Source: VGBK01 sp043810615
Lineage (GTDB): Bacteria; Actinomycetota; Acidimicrobiia; Spongiisociales; UBA11373
Direction of reading: 5' to 3'
Assembly: GCA_043810615.1 (NCBI GenBank)
Contig: JBDROA010000067.1
Location: 1-24,532 of the forward strand
DNA: 24,532 nucleotides
In this document: one piece after another, positions 15,009-22,101 of the stretch
How the letters are laid out: each line of letters starts with the position of its first letter
Numbering within the stretch: position 1 is the first letter of the stretch
The notes under the pieces: generated by a model
Told to the model about the DNA's origin: nothing
Databases searched by the model: none
The model's input: only the letters and a program-made list of their open reading frames with translations
Made by a program: the position numbers and the translations under genes

Positions 15009-15063
15009 AGGGTAGCCCGGGACCATCCCCTGGCCCCGGCCCGCCCCCCCGGGCGAGTAGCCT
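15009..15063. promoter_or_regulatory. Divergent promoters of ffh and upp
   Basis: On the minus strand TACCCT (15014-15009) fits a TANNNT -10 for ffh, 9 bases before GTG 14999. On the plus strand TAGCCT (15058-15063) fits a -10 for upp, about 25 bases before its start, leaving room for the ribosome site GAGAGGAG at 15076-15083. No -35 boxes are clear. The stretch between is a G/C-rich run without other visible signals. Confidence 0.4.
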
Positions 15064-15088
15064 CCCCCCGAGTGCGAGAGGAGCCGGG

Positions 15089-15706
15089 TTGAACCTGACC
15101 GTCATCGACCACCCCCTCACCCGTCACTACCTCACGGTGTTGCGCGACCGGCGCACCTCGTCCGAGGAGTTCCGGGCCGCTGCCCGCCGTCTCACCTACA
15201 CCCTCATCCACGAGGCCACGGCGCGCGCCCCACTGCACCAGATCGACATCGCCACCCCGCTCGAGCCCACCGTCGGCTACCAGATGCCCGGGGTGGTGGC
15301 CATCGCCGTCCTGCGCTCCGGCCTGGGCATGCTCGACGCCGTCATCGACCTCATCCCCGATGTCAAGGTGGGCTTCGCCGGCCTGCAGCGCGATGAGGAA
15401 ACCGCCCAACCCATGGAGTACTACTTCAGGCTGCCGGACCTCTCCGGGTCGGTGGTGCTCATCCTCGAGCCCATGCTGGCCACCGGTGGCTCGCTCTCGT
15501 GGGCAGTGGCCAAGGCCAAGTCGAGTGGCGCCCGCGAGATCACCGCCCTGTGCGTGGTGGCCGCCCCCGAGGGAGTGCGGCGCATGTACCAGGACCACCC
15601 CGACGTCCGCATCGTCGCCGCCGCTCTCGACCGGGAGTTGGACTCCCACTTCTACATCCAACCCGGCCTCGGCGACATGGGCGACCGCCTCTTCGGGACG
15701 CTGTGA
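15089..15706 (+). CDS. upp: Uracil phosphoribosyltransferase
   Basis: Salvages uracil with PRPP to UMP in the cytosol. The 205-aa length is normal (about 208). Seen: VIDHPLTRHYLTVLRDRRTS at the N-terminus, YEATARAP-like IHEATARAP, VAIAVLRSGLGMLDA, GFAGLQRDEETAQPMEYY, the PRPP-binding loop LEPMLATGGS and the uracil-site C-terminus DSHFYIQPGLGDMGDRLFGT. The start is TTG 15089, well supported by GAGAGGAG 5 bases upstream. It is first in a salvage operon; the stop TGA shares its last base with the ATG of the next gene (TGATG). Confidence 0.96.
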   Translation: MNLTVIDHPLTRHYLTVLRDRRTSSEEFRAAARRLTYTLIHEATARAPLHQIDIATPLEPTVGYQMPGVVAIAVLRSGLGMLDAVIDLIPDVKVGFAGLQRDEETAQPMEYYFRLPDLSGSVVLILEPMLATGGSLSWAVAKAKSSGAREITALCVVAAPEGVRRMYQDHPDVRIVAAALDRELDSHFYIQPGLGDMGDRLFGTL

Positions 15707-15999
15707 TGCCCGGGCCCGACTTCGAAGAGGCCGTGGCCGAGGTGGTGCGCAGCGTGCCGCCGGGGGCGGTCGCCACCTACGGCGAGGTGGCCGCCGAGGC
15801 CGGGTTCCCCGGCGCCGCCCGGGCGGTGGGGAACTTCCTCCGCCGCTCTGCCGGGTTGCCCTGGTGGCGGGTGGTGGCCGTCGGCGGGCGCCTGGTGCCG
15901 GGCTGCGAAGTCGAGCAGGGAAAGCGCCTCCGAGCCGAGGGGGTGCCGTTCACCGCCGGGGGCAAGGTGGCTCCTGCCGCCCTGGGGAGGACACGATGA
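15706..15999 (+). CDS. Alkyltransferase-like (ATL) protein, MGMT family without the acceptor cysteine
   Basis: A 97-aa protein consisting of the DNA-binding methyltransferase domain only. VVRSVPPGAVATYGEVAAEAGFPGAARAVGNFLRR is the MGMT/ATL helix-turn-helix region with the arginine finger. The active-site PCHRV of MGMT is PWWRVV here: the cysteine is tryptophan, as in ATL proteins, and the histidine is also tryptophan, which is less usual. It should bind O6-alkylguanine without repairing it directly, possibly handing it to nucleotide excision repair (known for ATLs, inferred here). It is coupled to upp in front (TGATG) and deoA behind (ATGA), an unexpected setting for a DNA-damage protein. Confidence 0.85.
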   Translation: MPGPDFEEAVAEVVRSVPPGAVATYGEVAAEAGFPGAARAVGNFLRRSAGLPWWRVVAVGGRLVPGCEVEQGKRLRAEGVPFTAGGKVAPAALGRTR

Positions 16000-17300
16000 A
16001 CGTCGTCGAAATCATCCAATGCAAGCGCGACGGGGGCACCTTGAGTGCCGACGAGGTCCGCTGGGTCATTGCCGAGTACGCCGCCGACCGCATTCCCGAC
16101 TACCAGATGTCGGCACTGCTCATGGCGGTGTTCAAGGAAGGGCTGAACGGCGAGGAACTGGCCGCCTGGGTGGACGCCATGCTCCACTCGGGGGAGGTGC
16201 TCGACTTCTCGCACGTCGCCGCCCCCAAGGTGGACAAGCACTCCACCGGCGGGGTGGGTGACAAGGTGAGCCTGCCGCTGGGGCCCATGGTGGCCGCCTG
16301 TGGGGTGGCGATCCCCATGATGAGCGGGCGGGGCCTAGGTCACACCGGGGGTACCCTGGACAAGCTGGAGACCATCCCCGGGTTCCGGACCGCCCTCGAC
16401 CCCCCCGAGTTCCGCGCCCTGCTGGCGCGCACCGGCCTGGTTCTCGCCGGCCAGTCGGAGACCCTGGTGCCCGCCGACCGGCGCCTCTATGCCCTGCGCG
16501 ACGCCACCGGAACGGTGGAGTCGATCCCGTTGATCTCGTCGTCGATCATGTCCAAGAAGCTAGCCGAAGGTCTCGACGGCCTGGTCCTCGACGTCAAGGT
16601 GGGCCGGGGGGCCTTCATGAAGCGCTTCGAGGAGTCCCGCGCCCTGGCCGAAACCATGGTGGGCATTGGGCGGTCCTACGGCACCCCGGTGCGAGCGCTC
16701 CTCACCGACATGAACCAACCCCTGGGCCGCGAGGTGGGCAACGCCTGCGAGGTGGCCGAATCGGTGGAGGTCCTCCAGGGGGGCGGCCCGGCCGACCTGC
16801 TCGAGGTCACCTATCGCCTCGGCGAGGAGATGCTGCTCCTCGGCGGGGCCGCCGCCGACCGGACCGAGGCCCGGACCCGGCTGGAGCAGGCGGTGGCCTC
16901 GGGCGCCGCCTTCGAGAAGTTCGTGGAGGTGGTGGAGGCGCAGGGCGGCGACCCGGGGGTGCTCCACGACCCCTCACGGCTCCCCGCCGCCCCCCACCAC
17001 CACGAGGTGACCGCGGCGCGCCGCGGTTACCTGACGCGTTGCGACGCCCTGGACCTCGGGGTGGCCGCCATGCGCCTGGGAGCGGGGCGGGAGCGCAAGG
17101 AGGACGCCATCGACCCCGGCGTCGGCCTGCGGGTGCTGGCCAAGATCGGGGACACGGTCGAGGCAGGCCAGCCCCTGGTACGCCTCGCCTGGGCCGACCC
17201 GGCCCGCCTAGCGCAGGCCCTGCCCCTGGTGGAGCGGGCCCTGGAGATCGGCGAGGAGCGCGTGGCGCCGCCGCCCCTGATCCACGGAGAGGTGTCATGA
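15996..17300 (+). CDS. deoA: Pyrimidine-nucleoside / thymidine phosphorylase
   Basis: Splits thymidine, deoxyuridine and possibly uridine with phosphate to the base plus (deoxy)ribose-1-phosphate. The 434-aa protein has VEIIQCKRDGGTLSADEV at the start, KVDKHSTGGVGDKVSL (phosphate site), the family signature SGRGLGHTGGTLDKLE, LYALRDATGTVESIPLI, SIMSKKLAEG (base-binding serine/lysine) and DVKVGRGAFMK. The C-terminal domain ends with AIDPGVGLRVLAKIGDTVEAGQPLV. Length and SIMSKK loop fit both DeoA and Pdp, so uridine use cannot be excluded. ATG 15996 overlaps the atl stop by 4 bases, and its own stop overlaps punA as ATGA. Confidence 0.95.
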   Translation: MNVVEIIQCKRDGGTLSADEVRWVIAEYAADRIPDYQMSALLMAVFKEGLNGEELAAWVDAMLHSGEVLDFSHVAAPKVDKHSTGGVGDKVSLPLGPMVAACGVAIPMMSGRGLGHTGGTLDKLETIPGFRTALDPPEFRALLARTGLVLAGQSETLVPADRRLYALRDATGTVESIPLISSSIMSKKLAEGLDGLVLDVKVGRGAFMKRFEESRALAETMVGIGRSYGTPVRALLTDMNQPLGREVGNACEVAESVEVLQGGGPADLLEVTYRLGEEMLLLGGAAADRTEARTRLEQAVASGAAFEKFVEVVEAQGGDPGVLHDPSRLPAAPHHHEVTAARRGYLTRCDALDLGVAAMRLGAGRERKEDAIDPGVGLRVLAKIGDTVEAGQPLVRLAWADPARLAQALPLVERALEIGEERVAPPPLIHGEVS

Positions 17301-18121
17301 GCTACGAAGAGCTCACCGCGGCCGCCGCCGCAGTGCGGGAGCGCACCGGGCGCGAGTCGCACCGCGTGGCGGTGGTGCTCGGCTCGGGCCTGGGCGACTA
17401 CGCCGCCACCTTGCCGGGAGCCGTGGTCGTTCCCTACGCCGACCTCCCCGGGTTCCCCGTGCCCCGGGTGGAGGGCCACGGCGGCTCCCTGGTCTCCGTC
17501 GCCCCCAAGGGAAAGCCCGTCCTGGTCCTCTCGGGCCGGGTGCACACCTACGAGGGCTGGCCTCTCGACAAGGTGGTCTTCGCGGTGCGCGCCGCCGTCC
17601 TCTGCGGGTGCCGCGTCATCGTGCTGACCAACGCCGCCGGCGGCGCCGGGGACGGCCTGGCGGCGGGCGACCTGGTGCTGTTGCGCGATCACATCAACCT
17701 TACCGCCCGCAACCCGCTGACGGGAGCCAACGACGAACGCCTCGGCCCTCGCTTCCCCGACATGTCGGCCGTGTACCCGGCCGACTTGCGGCAGGTGGCC
17801 CACGAGGCCGGCGCCCGGGCCGGGGTGCCCCTCAAGGAAGGGATCTACGCCTGGTTCCTCGGGCCGTCCTACGAGACCCCGGCCGAGGTCCAGATGGCCC
17901 GCCGCCTCGGTGCCGACCTGGTCGGCATGTCCACCGTCCCCGAGGCCATCGCCGCCCGCCACATGGGGGCTCGGGTGTTGGGCATCTCCCTGGTCACCAA
18001 CCTGGCGGCGGGGATCTCGCCGGTGCCCCTGAGCCACGAGGAGGTCCAGCAGACGGCCCTCGCCGCCCGGGGGCGCTTCACCGCCCTGCTCAACGCCCTC
18101 CTGCCCGCTCTCGCTTCCTGA
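17297..18121 (+). CDS. punA: Purine-nucleoside phosphorylase
   Basis: Phosphorolysis of (deoxy)inosine/guanosine to base and (deoxy)ribose-1-phosphate. The 274 aa fit the trimeric PNP type: VAVVLGSGLGDYA (phosphate loop), GRVHTYEGWPLDKV, VLTNAAGGAGDGLAAGDLVL, DHINLTARNPLTG, RFPDMSAVYP, GPSYETPAEVQMAR, GMSTVPEAIAARHMG and SLVTNLAAGIS. GGAGAGG precedes ATG 17297. It is the last gene of upp-atl-deoA-punA, which with cdd (21715-22101) covers nucleoside breakdown and base reuse. Confidence 0.95.
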   Translation: MSYEELTAAAAAVRERTGRESHRVAVVLGSGLGDYAATLPGAVVVPYADLPGFPVPRVEGHGGSLVSVAPKGKPVLVLSGRVHTYEGWPLDKVVFAVRAAVLCGCRVIVLTNAAGGAGDGLAAGDLVLLRDHINLTARNPLTGANDERLGPRFPDMSAVYPADLRQVAHEAGARAGVPLKEGIYAWFLGPSYETPAEVQMARRLGADLVGMSTVPEAIAARHMGARVLGISLVTNLAAGISPVPLSHEEVQQTALAARGRFTALLNALLPALAS

Positions 18122-18159
18122 CGCTGCACAGCGGCACGACGGAATCCGATTAACGGCGG

Positions 18160-18212
18160 ATAACACGCGCTCCGTCCTCCCCTAGCATGGTCCCGCAGTC
18201 GCATACGGGGAG
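18160..18212 (+). promoter_or_regulatory. Promoter and ribosome site of etfBA
   Basis: ATAACA at 18160-18165 and TAGCAT at 18183-18188 have a 17-base spacer, the best sigma70/SigA-type promoter in the window. The ribosome site GGGGAG lies at 18207-18212. A short inverted repeat ATCCG-N8-CGGAT overlaps the -35 and could be an operator. An in-frame ATG at 18187 lies within the -10, so the real start is 18217. Confidence 0.55.
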
Positions 18213-18216
18213 TGAC

Positions 18217-18993
18217 ATGAAGATCGCGGTCTGCGTCAAGCAGATACCGGATCCGAATACGCCCTACGCGTTGGATCCGGAGACCCATTTCGTGCAGCGG
18301 CCGCAGGACCAGGTCCTCGACGACACCGATCGCTACGGGGTCGAGGTTGGCCTGCAGCTGGCAGAGGCAACCGGGGGGACGGTGACCCTGGTATCGATGT
18401 GCCCGGCGGGGAGCCTCCAAGGCATCCGCCAGGCCCTGGCCATGGGGGCCCACAAGGCGGTGATCGTTAACGACCCGGCCCTGCGCGGCTCGGGGGCGCT
18501 GGTGACCGCCAAAGTGCTGGCGGCGGTGCTGCGCAAGGAGCAGCCCGACCTGATCATCGCCGGCACCGAGTCCACCGACGGTTACACCGGGGTGGTCCCC
18601 CAGCAGCTGGCCGAGCTGCTCGGCCTGCCCTGCCTGACCTTCGCCCGCAAGGTGGCCCAGGCCGACGGCAAGATCCGCATCGAACGCATGACCGCCGGCG
18701 GGTACGACGTAGTGGAGGCGCCGTTGCCGGCACTCCTCTCGGTCACCTCCGGGGCGGTCGAGCCCCGCTACCCCACCTTCAAGGGGATCATGGCGGCCAA
18801 GACGAAACCGATAGAGCAGCCCGCCGCCGCCGACCTCGGCCTGAGCCCGAACGACGTGGGGCCTGCCGGGTCCGCCCAGGAGATCGTCGGCCTGCGCGCC
18901 GCCCCCGAACGAGGCTCGGGCCGAAAGGTGGTCGATGAGGGTGAGGCCCACCTGGAGATCGTGCGGCTCCTCGAACAGGTGAAGGTGATCTGA
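18217..18993 (+). CDS. etfB: Electron transfer flavoprotein, beta subunit
   Basis: With EtfA forms the soluble FAD/AMP heterodimer that takes electrons from acyl-CoA and other dehydrogenases. The 258-aa protein begins MKIAVCVKQIPDPNTPYALD, the EtfB/FixA opening; LDDTDRYGVEVGLQLAE, SLQGIRQALAMGAHKAV, LIIAGTESTDGYTGVVP (the family signature region) and GGYDVVEAPLPALLSVTSG follow. It ends PTFKGIMAAKTKPIE plus a tail that wraps EtfA in known structures. Start ATG 18217 has GGGGAG upstream. etfA follows after one base. No dehydrogenase or ETF:quinone oxidoreductase is adjacent. Confidence 0.96.
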   Translation: MKIAVCVKQIPDPNTPYALDPETHFVQRPQDQVLDDTDRYGVEVGLQLAEATGGTVTLVSMCPAGSLQGIRQALAMGAHKAVIVNDPALRGSGALVTAKVLAAVLRKEQPDLIIAGTESTDGYTGVVPQQLAELLGLPCLTFARKVAQADGKIRIERMTAGGYDVVEAPLPALLSVTSGAVEPRYPTFKGIMAAKTKPIEQPAAADLGLSPNDVGPAGSAQEIVGLRAAPERGSGRKVVDEGEAHLEIVRLLEQVKVI

Positions 18994-18994
18994 C

Positions 18995-19954
18995 ATGAAG
19001 ACCTGGGTGTTCGCAGAAGAGATCGAGGGCGCCCCCACGAGCCTGGCTCTGGAGATGCTCAGCAAGGCGCGTACCTTCGGCGGCGACCTCGCCGCCGTCT
19101 ACCTCGGCGCCGGCTCCGACGGCGCCTTCGCCGCCCTCGGGGCGCACGGCGCCTCCCGGGTGTTCCACCTGGTCCCGGGCGACAGCCTGCCGGCCGCCGG
19201 AACCGCCGCCGCCATCGCCGCCCTGGCCGCCGAGCACCAGCCCGACCTGCTGCTCTTCGGCGTGGCCTTCACCGACCGTGACGTCGCCGGGCGCCTCAGC
19301 GCCCGCCTCGATCGCCCGGTGCTGGCCAACGCCGTCGACATCGTGGTGGGCGGCGACGGCGTAGTGCGCGTGGTCAACGAGATCCTGGGCGGGTCCACCC
19401 TGGTGGACACCGCCTACCGGGGCCCCAAACCCTGGATCGCCCTGGTGCGGAGCAAGTCCTTCGCCGCCGAGGCCGGGGCGGCCGCCGCCCCCGAGGTGAT
19501 CCCTGTGGTGCTGCCCGAGGTCGGCCACGCCGGAGAGGCAGCCGTCCTGGAGCGCCACGCCGAGGTCGCCGAAGGACCCGACCTGGAAAAGGCGGCCGTA
19601 GTGGTCGCCGCCGGCCGCGGGGTCGGCGGGGCCGACAAGATGGGCGCCCTGAGCGAACTGGCCTCCCTGCTCGGCGCCGCCCTGGGCGGCACCCGGGCGG
19701 TCGTGGACGCCGGGTGGCTGCCCTACTCCTCGCAGGTGGGACAGACCGGCAAGACCGTTCGTCCCGGCGTCTACATCGCCGCCGGGGTCAGCGGGGCCAT
19801 GCAGCACCTCGTCGGCATGAAGGACTCGGGGACGATCATCGCCGTCAACAAGGACGAGGAAGCCCCCATCTTCCGCTTCGCCGACCTGGGCATCGTCGGC
19901 GACCTGCACAAGGTGCTGCCCAAGCTCGTCGAGGAACTCAAAGCCCGCCGCTGA
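18995..19954 (+). CDS. etfA: Electron transfer flavoprotein, alpha subunit
   Basis: FAD-binding partner of EtfB. N-terminal domain: MKTWVFAEEIEG, ALEMLSKARTFGGDLAAVYLG, LLLFGVAFTDRDVAGRLSARL. C-terminal FAD domain: VVAAGRGVGGADKMGALSELASLLGAAL, the family signature WLPYSSQVGQTGKTVRPGVYI, AAGVSGAMQHLVGMKDSGTIIAVNKDEEAPIF and ADLGIVGDLHKVLP. The 319 aa fit the common length (about 315-325). ATG 18995 lies two bases after the etfB stop codon begins its last base, so the genes are co-transcribed. A strong hairpin 18 bases downstream ends the unit. Confidence 0.96.
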   Translation: MKTWVFAEEIEGAPTSLALEMLSKARTFGGDLAAVYLGAGSDGAFAALGAHGASRVFHLVPGDSLPAAGTAAAIAALAAEHQPDLLLFGVAFTDRDVAGRLSARLDRPVLANAVDIVVGGDGVVRVVNEILGGSTLVDTAYRGPKPWIALVRSKSFAAEAGAAAAPEVIPVVLPEVGHAGEAAVLERHAEVAEGPDLEKAAVVVAAGRGVGGADKMGALSELASLLGAALGGTRAVVDAGWLPYSSQVGQTGKTVRPGVYIAAGVSGAMQHLVGMKDSGTIIAVNKDEEAPIFRFADLGIVGDLHKVLPKLVEELKARR

Positions 19955-19971
19955 ACGGCGGCTTCACCTGC

Positions 19972-20003
19972 CCAGGCGCCCGGTCATTCGACCGGGCGCC
20001 TGG
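19972..20003 (+). terminator. etfBA terminator, perfect 14-bp stem
   Basis: CCAGGCGCCCGGTC (19972-19985) pairs perfectly with GACCGGGCGCCTGG (19990-20003) around the loop ATTC. It begins 18 bases after the etfA stop. The U-run is poor (TGTCTACA follows), as is common in GC-rich actinobacteria. The end of the convergent small membrane protein gene lies in the same hairpin, so it may stop both transcripts. Confidence 0.75.
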
Positions 20004-20244
20004 TGTCTACACGGGTCCGGCGTCCCGTGAGCATCTCAGCGGGAACGGGCTCGGGGAGGAAGGCCACTACCAGCAGGGCGACCAGCGCCAGCCCGGCGGC
20101 CATCCACCAGGCCCCGGGGGCGCCCACCACCAGGGCCACAATGGCCCCGTGGAGGGCGAGGGCGAAGGAGCCCCAGCCCACCTGCAGCAGCATCCGATAG
20201 CCGACGGTCACCTTCCAGTCGGCAGTGCGATCTACGGTGGTCAC
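19984..20244 (-). CDS. Small membrane protein with two predicted helices
   Basis: An 86-aa frame: a short N-terminus MTTVDRTADWKVTVGYR, helix 1 (about LLQVGWGSFALALHGAIVALVV), a GAPGAWW turn, helix 2 (MAAGLALVALLVVAFL) and a charged tail ending TRRPVE. I do not recognise a family. The GTG start at 20244 has no ribosome site; GATACT lies 6 bases upstream with GTCAAG 18 bases before it, so a leaderless promoter is plausible. The last six codons and the stop are formed by the etfA terminator stem. The two clean hydrophobic segments and suitable codon use support a real gene. Confidence 0.6.
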   Translation of the reverse strand: MTTVDRTADWKVTVGYRMLLQVGWGSFALALHGAIVALVVGAPGAWWMAAGLALVALLVVAFLPEPVPAEMLTGRRTRVDTRRPVE

Positions 20245-20393
20245 GGGGAGAGTATCGGCAGCCTTCCCGGGCAGCTTGACGGGACCGTGCCCACCGGGGA
20301 GCCCGACGCTGAGGTCGACTCAGAATGCACCGGTGTTACTGCTCTCGGCGCCGCAGGTGAATGGGCATGCGACGTCCCCCAACGGCGTCTGGC

Positions 20394-21521
20394 CTACTGG
20401 CGCCGGGGGTAGGGGCGGTGATCGTGTTCTCGTCCGTGGTGGGTTCGGCACAGGAGCCGCAGATTGGATGGCGCGGTCTTCCCACCCTGGGCCCAATGGA
20501 CGATGTGATGGGCGTCACACCAGCGGGCCGGCACGTCACAACCCGGATTAGTGCAGCCACCGTCCCGCAGATTCAGGGCCCGTCGCAGTGGCGCGGGCAC
20601 GACCCTGTGGCTGCGGCCCACTTCAATCGGAGTGGAGTCGGCGTCGAGGATGACCCGGGAGACCGAGGCGTCGCAGGCCAGGCGGCGTGCGGTTTCGGCG
20701 CTGATGGGCCCGGTTTCCGTGTCCACCAACCCAGAGCCCTTCTGCAGGATCTCCCAGGGGATGGTGACGGTGAGATGCGGCCGCCCGCCGGAGCCTGCCT
20801 GCCTGCCCTCCTGATAGCGGCGGCAGATCTCCACCAGCGCATCCGCCCGGCACTGGGCCGGCGTCCGAGAGTCGTCGGCATCCAGGGCGGCAGACTCAGA
20901 CAGCGACCGTAGAGCGGCGAGCACCACGCCGCCGCCCTCAGGGTCCAGGTCGCCGCTGAGATGCACCATGCCCGACCAAGCCGGCGAGATGTGCAGGGCC
21001 CGTCGGGCGAAGGCTCGCTCCGTGTCCGCTTCGGCCCCTTGCGGGTCGGTGTCCCGTCTCCATTGGGCCAATACCTGCGGCAACCTCTTGGAGGAAACCG
21101 TGGCTGCCTGAGCGACCAGTACGGCCTCATCACAAGCGAACTGCTCCGGAGCCAGCGCCTGGGCCTGGGCCAGCAGCCGCACCCGGCATTCCGAGACCTC
21201 ACCGGCCGCGAACGCGGCCCTGGTCTCGGGCATCTCTTGCAGAGAAGCAGCCACCGCCACCCGACTGCGGCACACCGCCGCCGGATCCCCCGACACCGCC
21301 ATCAACCAGGCGGTAGCAGAGCCGTAGCCTTCTTGGCGGGCCACCCCACGGCGTTCCACCGCCGCGAGGAACTCGGCACGACGGGCGACCACCTGCGCCT
21401 CCAGCGCATCCAGTTGCCGTACCCCATCACCCAGGCCCGCGGCAGGCACCTCGTCCAACGGAAAGCCGAACAGCGACGGCACCAGCACCGCCAGATCCAC
21501 CACAGGCGCTTCCACCTTCAC
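20394..21521 (-). CDS. DUF222 / 13E12-repeat HNH endonuclease-domain protein (copy 2)
   Basis: A 375-aa paralogue of the protein at 11382-12503. Shared blocks include GDPAAVCRSRVAVAAS, MPETRAAFAAGEVSECRVRLLA, CRADALVEICRRY and ISAETARRLACDA. The HNH domain is GGCTNPGCDVPARWCDAHH, IVHWAQGGKT, NLRLLCRTHHGREHDH and ends PYPRRQ; zinc cysteines and HNH residues are intact. The start is GTG 21521 (a second GTG two codons later is possible), with an AT-rich TATTTA 6 bases upstream and no ribosome site, so a leaderless message is likely. The odd palindrome GTGTG-A-CACAC at 21542-21552 is a possible operator. The two copies point in opposite directions, about 7.9 kb apart. Confidence 0.88.
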   Translation of the reverse strand: MKVEAPVVDLAVLVPSLFGFPLDEVPAAGLGDGVRQLDALEAQVVARRAEFLAAVERRGVARQEGYGSATAWLMAVSGDPAAVCRSRVAVAASLQEMPETRAAFAAGEVSECRVRLLAQAQALAPEQFACDEAVLVAQAATVSSKRLPQVLAQWRRDTDPQGAEADTERAFARRALHISPAWSGMVHLSGDLDPEGGGVVLAALRSLSESAALDADDSRTPAQCRADALVEICRRYQEGRQAGSGGRPHLTVTIPWEILQKGSGLVDTETGPISAETARRLACDASVSRVILDADSTPIEVGRSHRVVPAPLRRALNLRDGGCTNPGCDVPARWCDAHHIVHWAQGGKTAPSNLRLLCRTHHGREHDHRPYPRRQ

Positions 21522-21714
21522 CCCACTTAAATATCACGCGGGTGTGACACACTCCCCGGCCCGGCGCGGGCAACCGCGTCGCCAAACCCTATGAGATGCC
21601 GCCACCCCAGGGTGTTGCTCCCTCACCACTCTCCCGCTGCCGCGGGACAAGACCACCTGCCGGAGAGACGACAAACGCCGCGCGGCCCACAGCGCCACGG
21701 GAGCCGGCCCCTTG

Positions 21715-22101
21715 TCAATCGAAACGGAAGCCGAAGGGGAGCAGTTCGGCCAGGGTGTGCTCTCGCGGCCCCTCGACGGTGTCCACGATGACGGTCTGCA
21801 CCCCGAACTCCGCCATCAGCTGGCGGCAGTTGCCACAGGGGTAGGCGCCATCGGCGTCGTCGGCGTCCAGGCAGGACACCGCCACCGTATCGAAGCGGCG
21901 GGCCCCCTGCGACACGGCGTGGGCGATGGCGCTGCCCTCCGCACAGATGGTGGCCCCGTAAGCGCTGTTCTCCACATTGGCCCCGGCGTAGTGGTTGCCG
22001 TCGGCATCCACCACCACCGCCCCCACCCGGAACCGGGAGTAGGGGGCGTAGGCAAGAGCGGCGGCGGCGCGGGCCTCGGCGATGAGTTCCTCGGCGGTCA
22101 T
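21715..22101 (-). CDS. cdd: Cytidine deaminase
   Basis: Zinc enzyme converting cytidine/deoxycytidine to uridine/deoxyuridine. The 128 aa match the homotetrameric type. AYAPYSRFRVGAVVVDADGNHYAGANVENSAYGATICAEGSAI has the substrate residues NVEN and the CAE motif (zinc Cys and catalytic Glu), and YPCGNCRQLMAEF has the other two zinc cysteines. ATG 22101 overlaps the ftsY stop (ATGA), an uncommon pairing. Its product uridine feeds DeoA and Upp encoded at 15-17 kb on the other strand. Confidence 0.96.
   Translation of the reverse strand: MTAEELIAEARAAAALAYAPYSRFRVGAVVVDADGNHYAGANVENSAYGATICAEGSAIAHAVSQGARRFDTVAVSCLDADDADGAYPCGNCRQLMAEFGVQTVIVDTVEGPREHTLAELLPFGFRFD

Noticed and set aside
15024..15026. 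ATG as the main ffh start
   Set aside because: No ribosome site; homology starts at GTG 14999, which has a -10 box at leaderless distance. Kept as an alternative.
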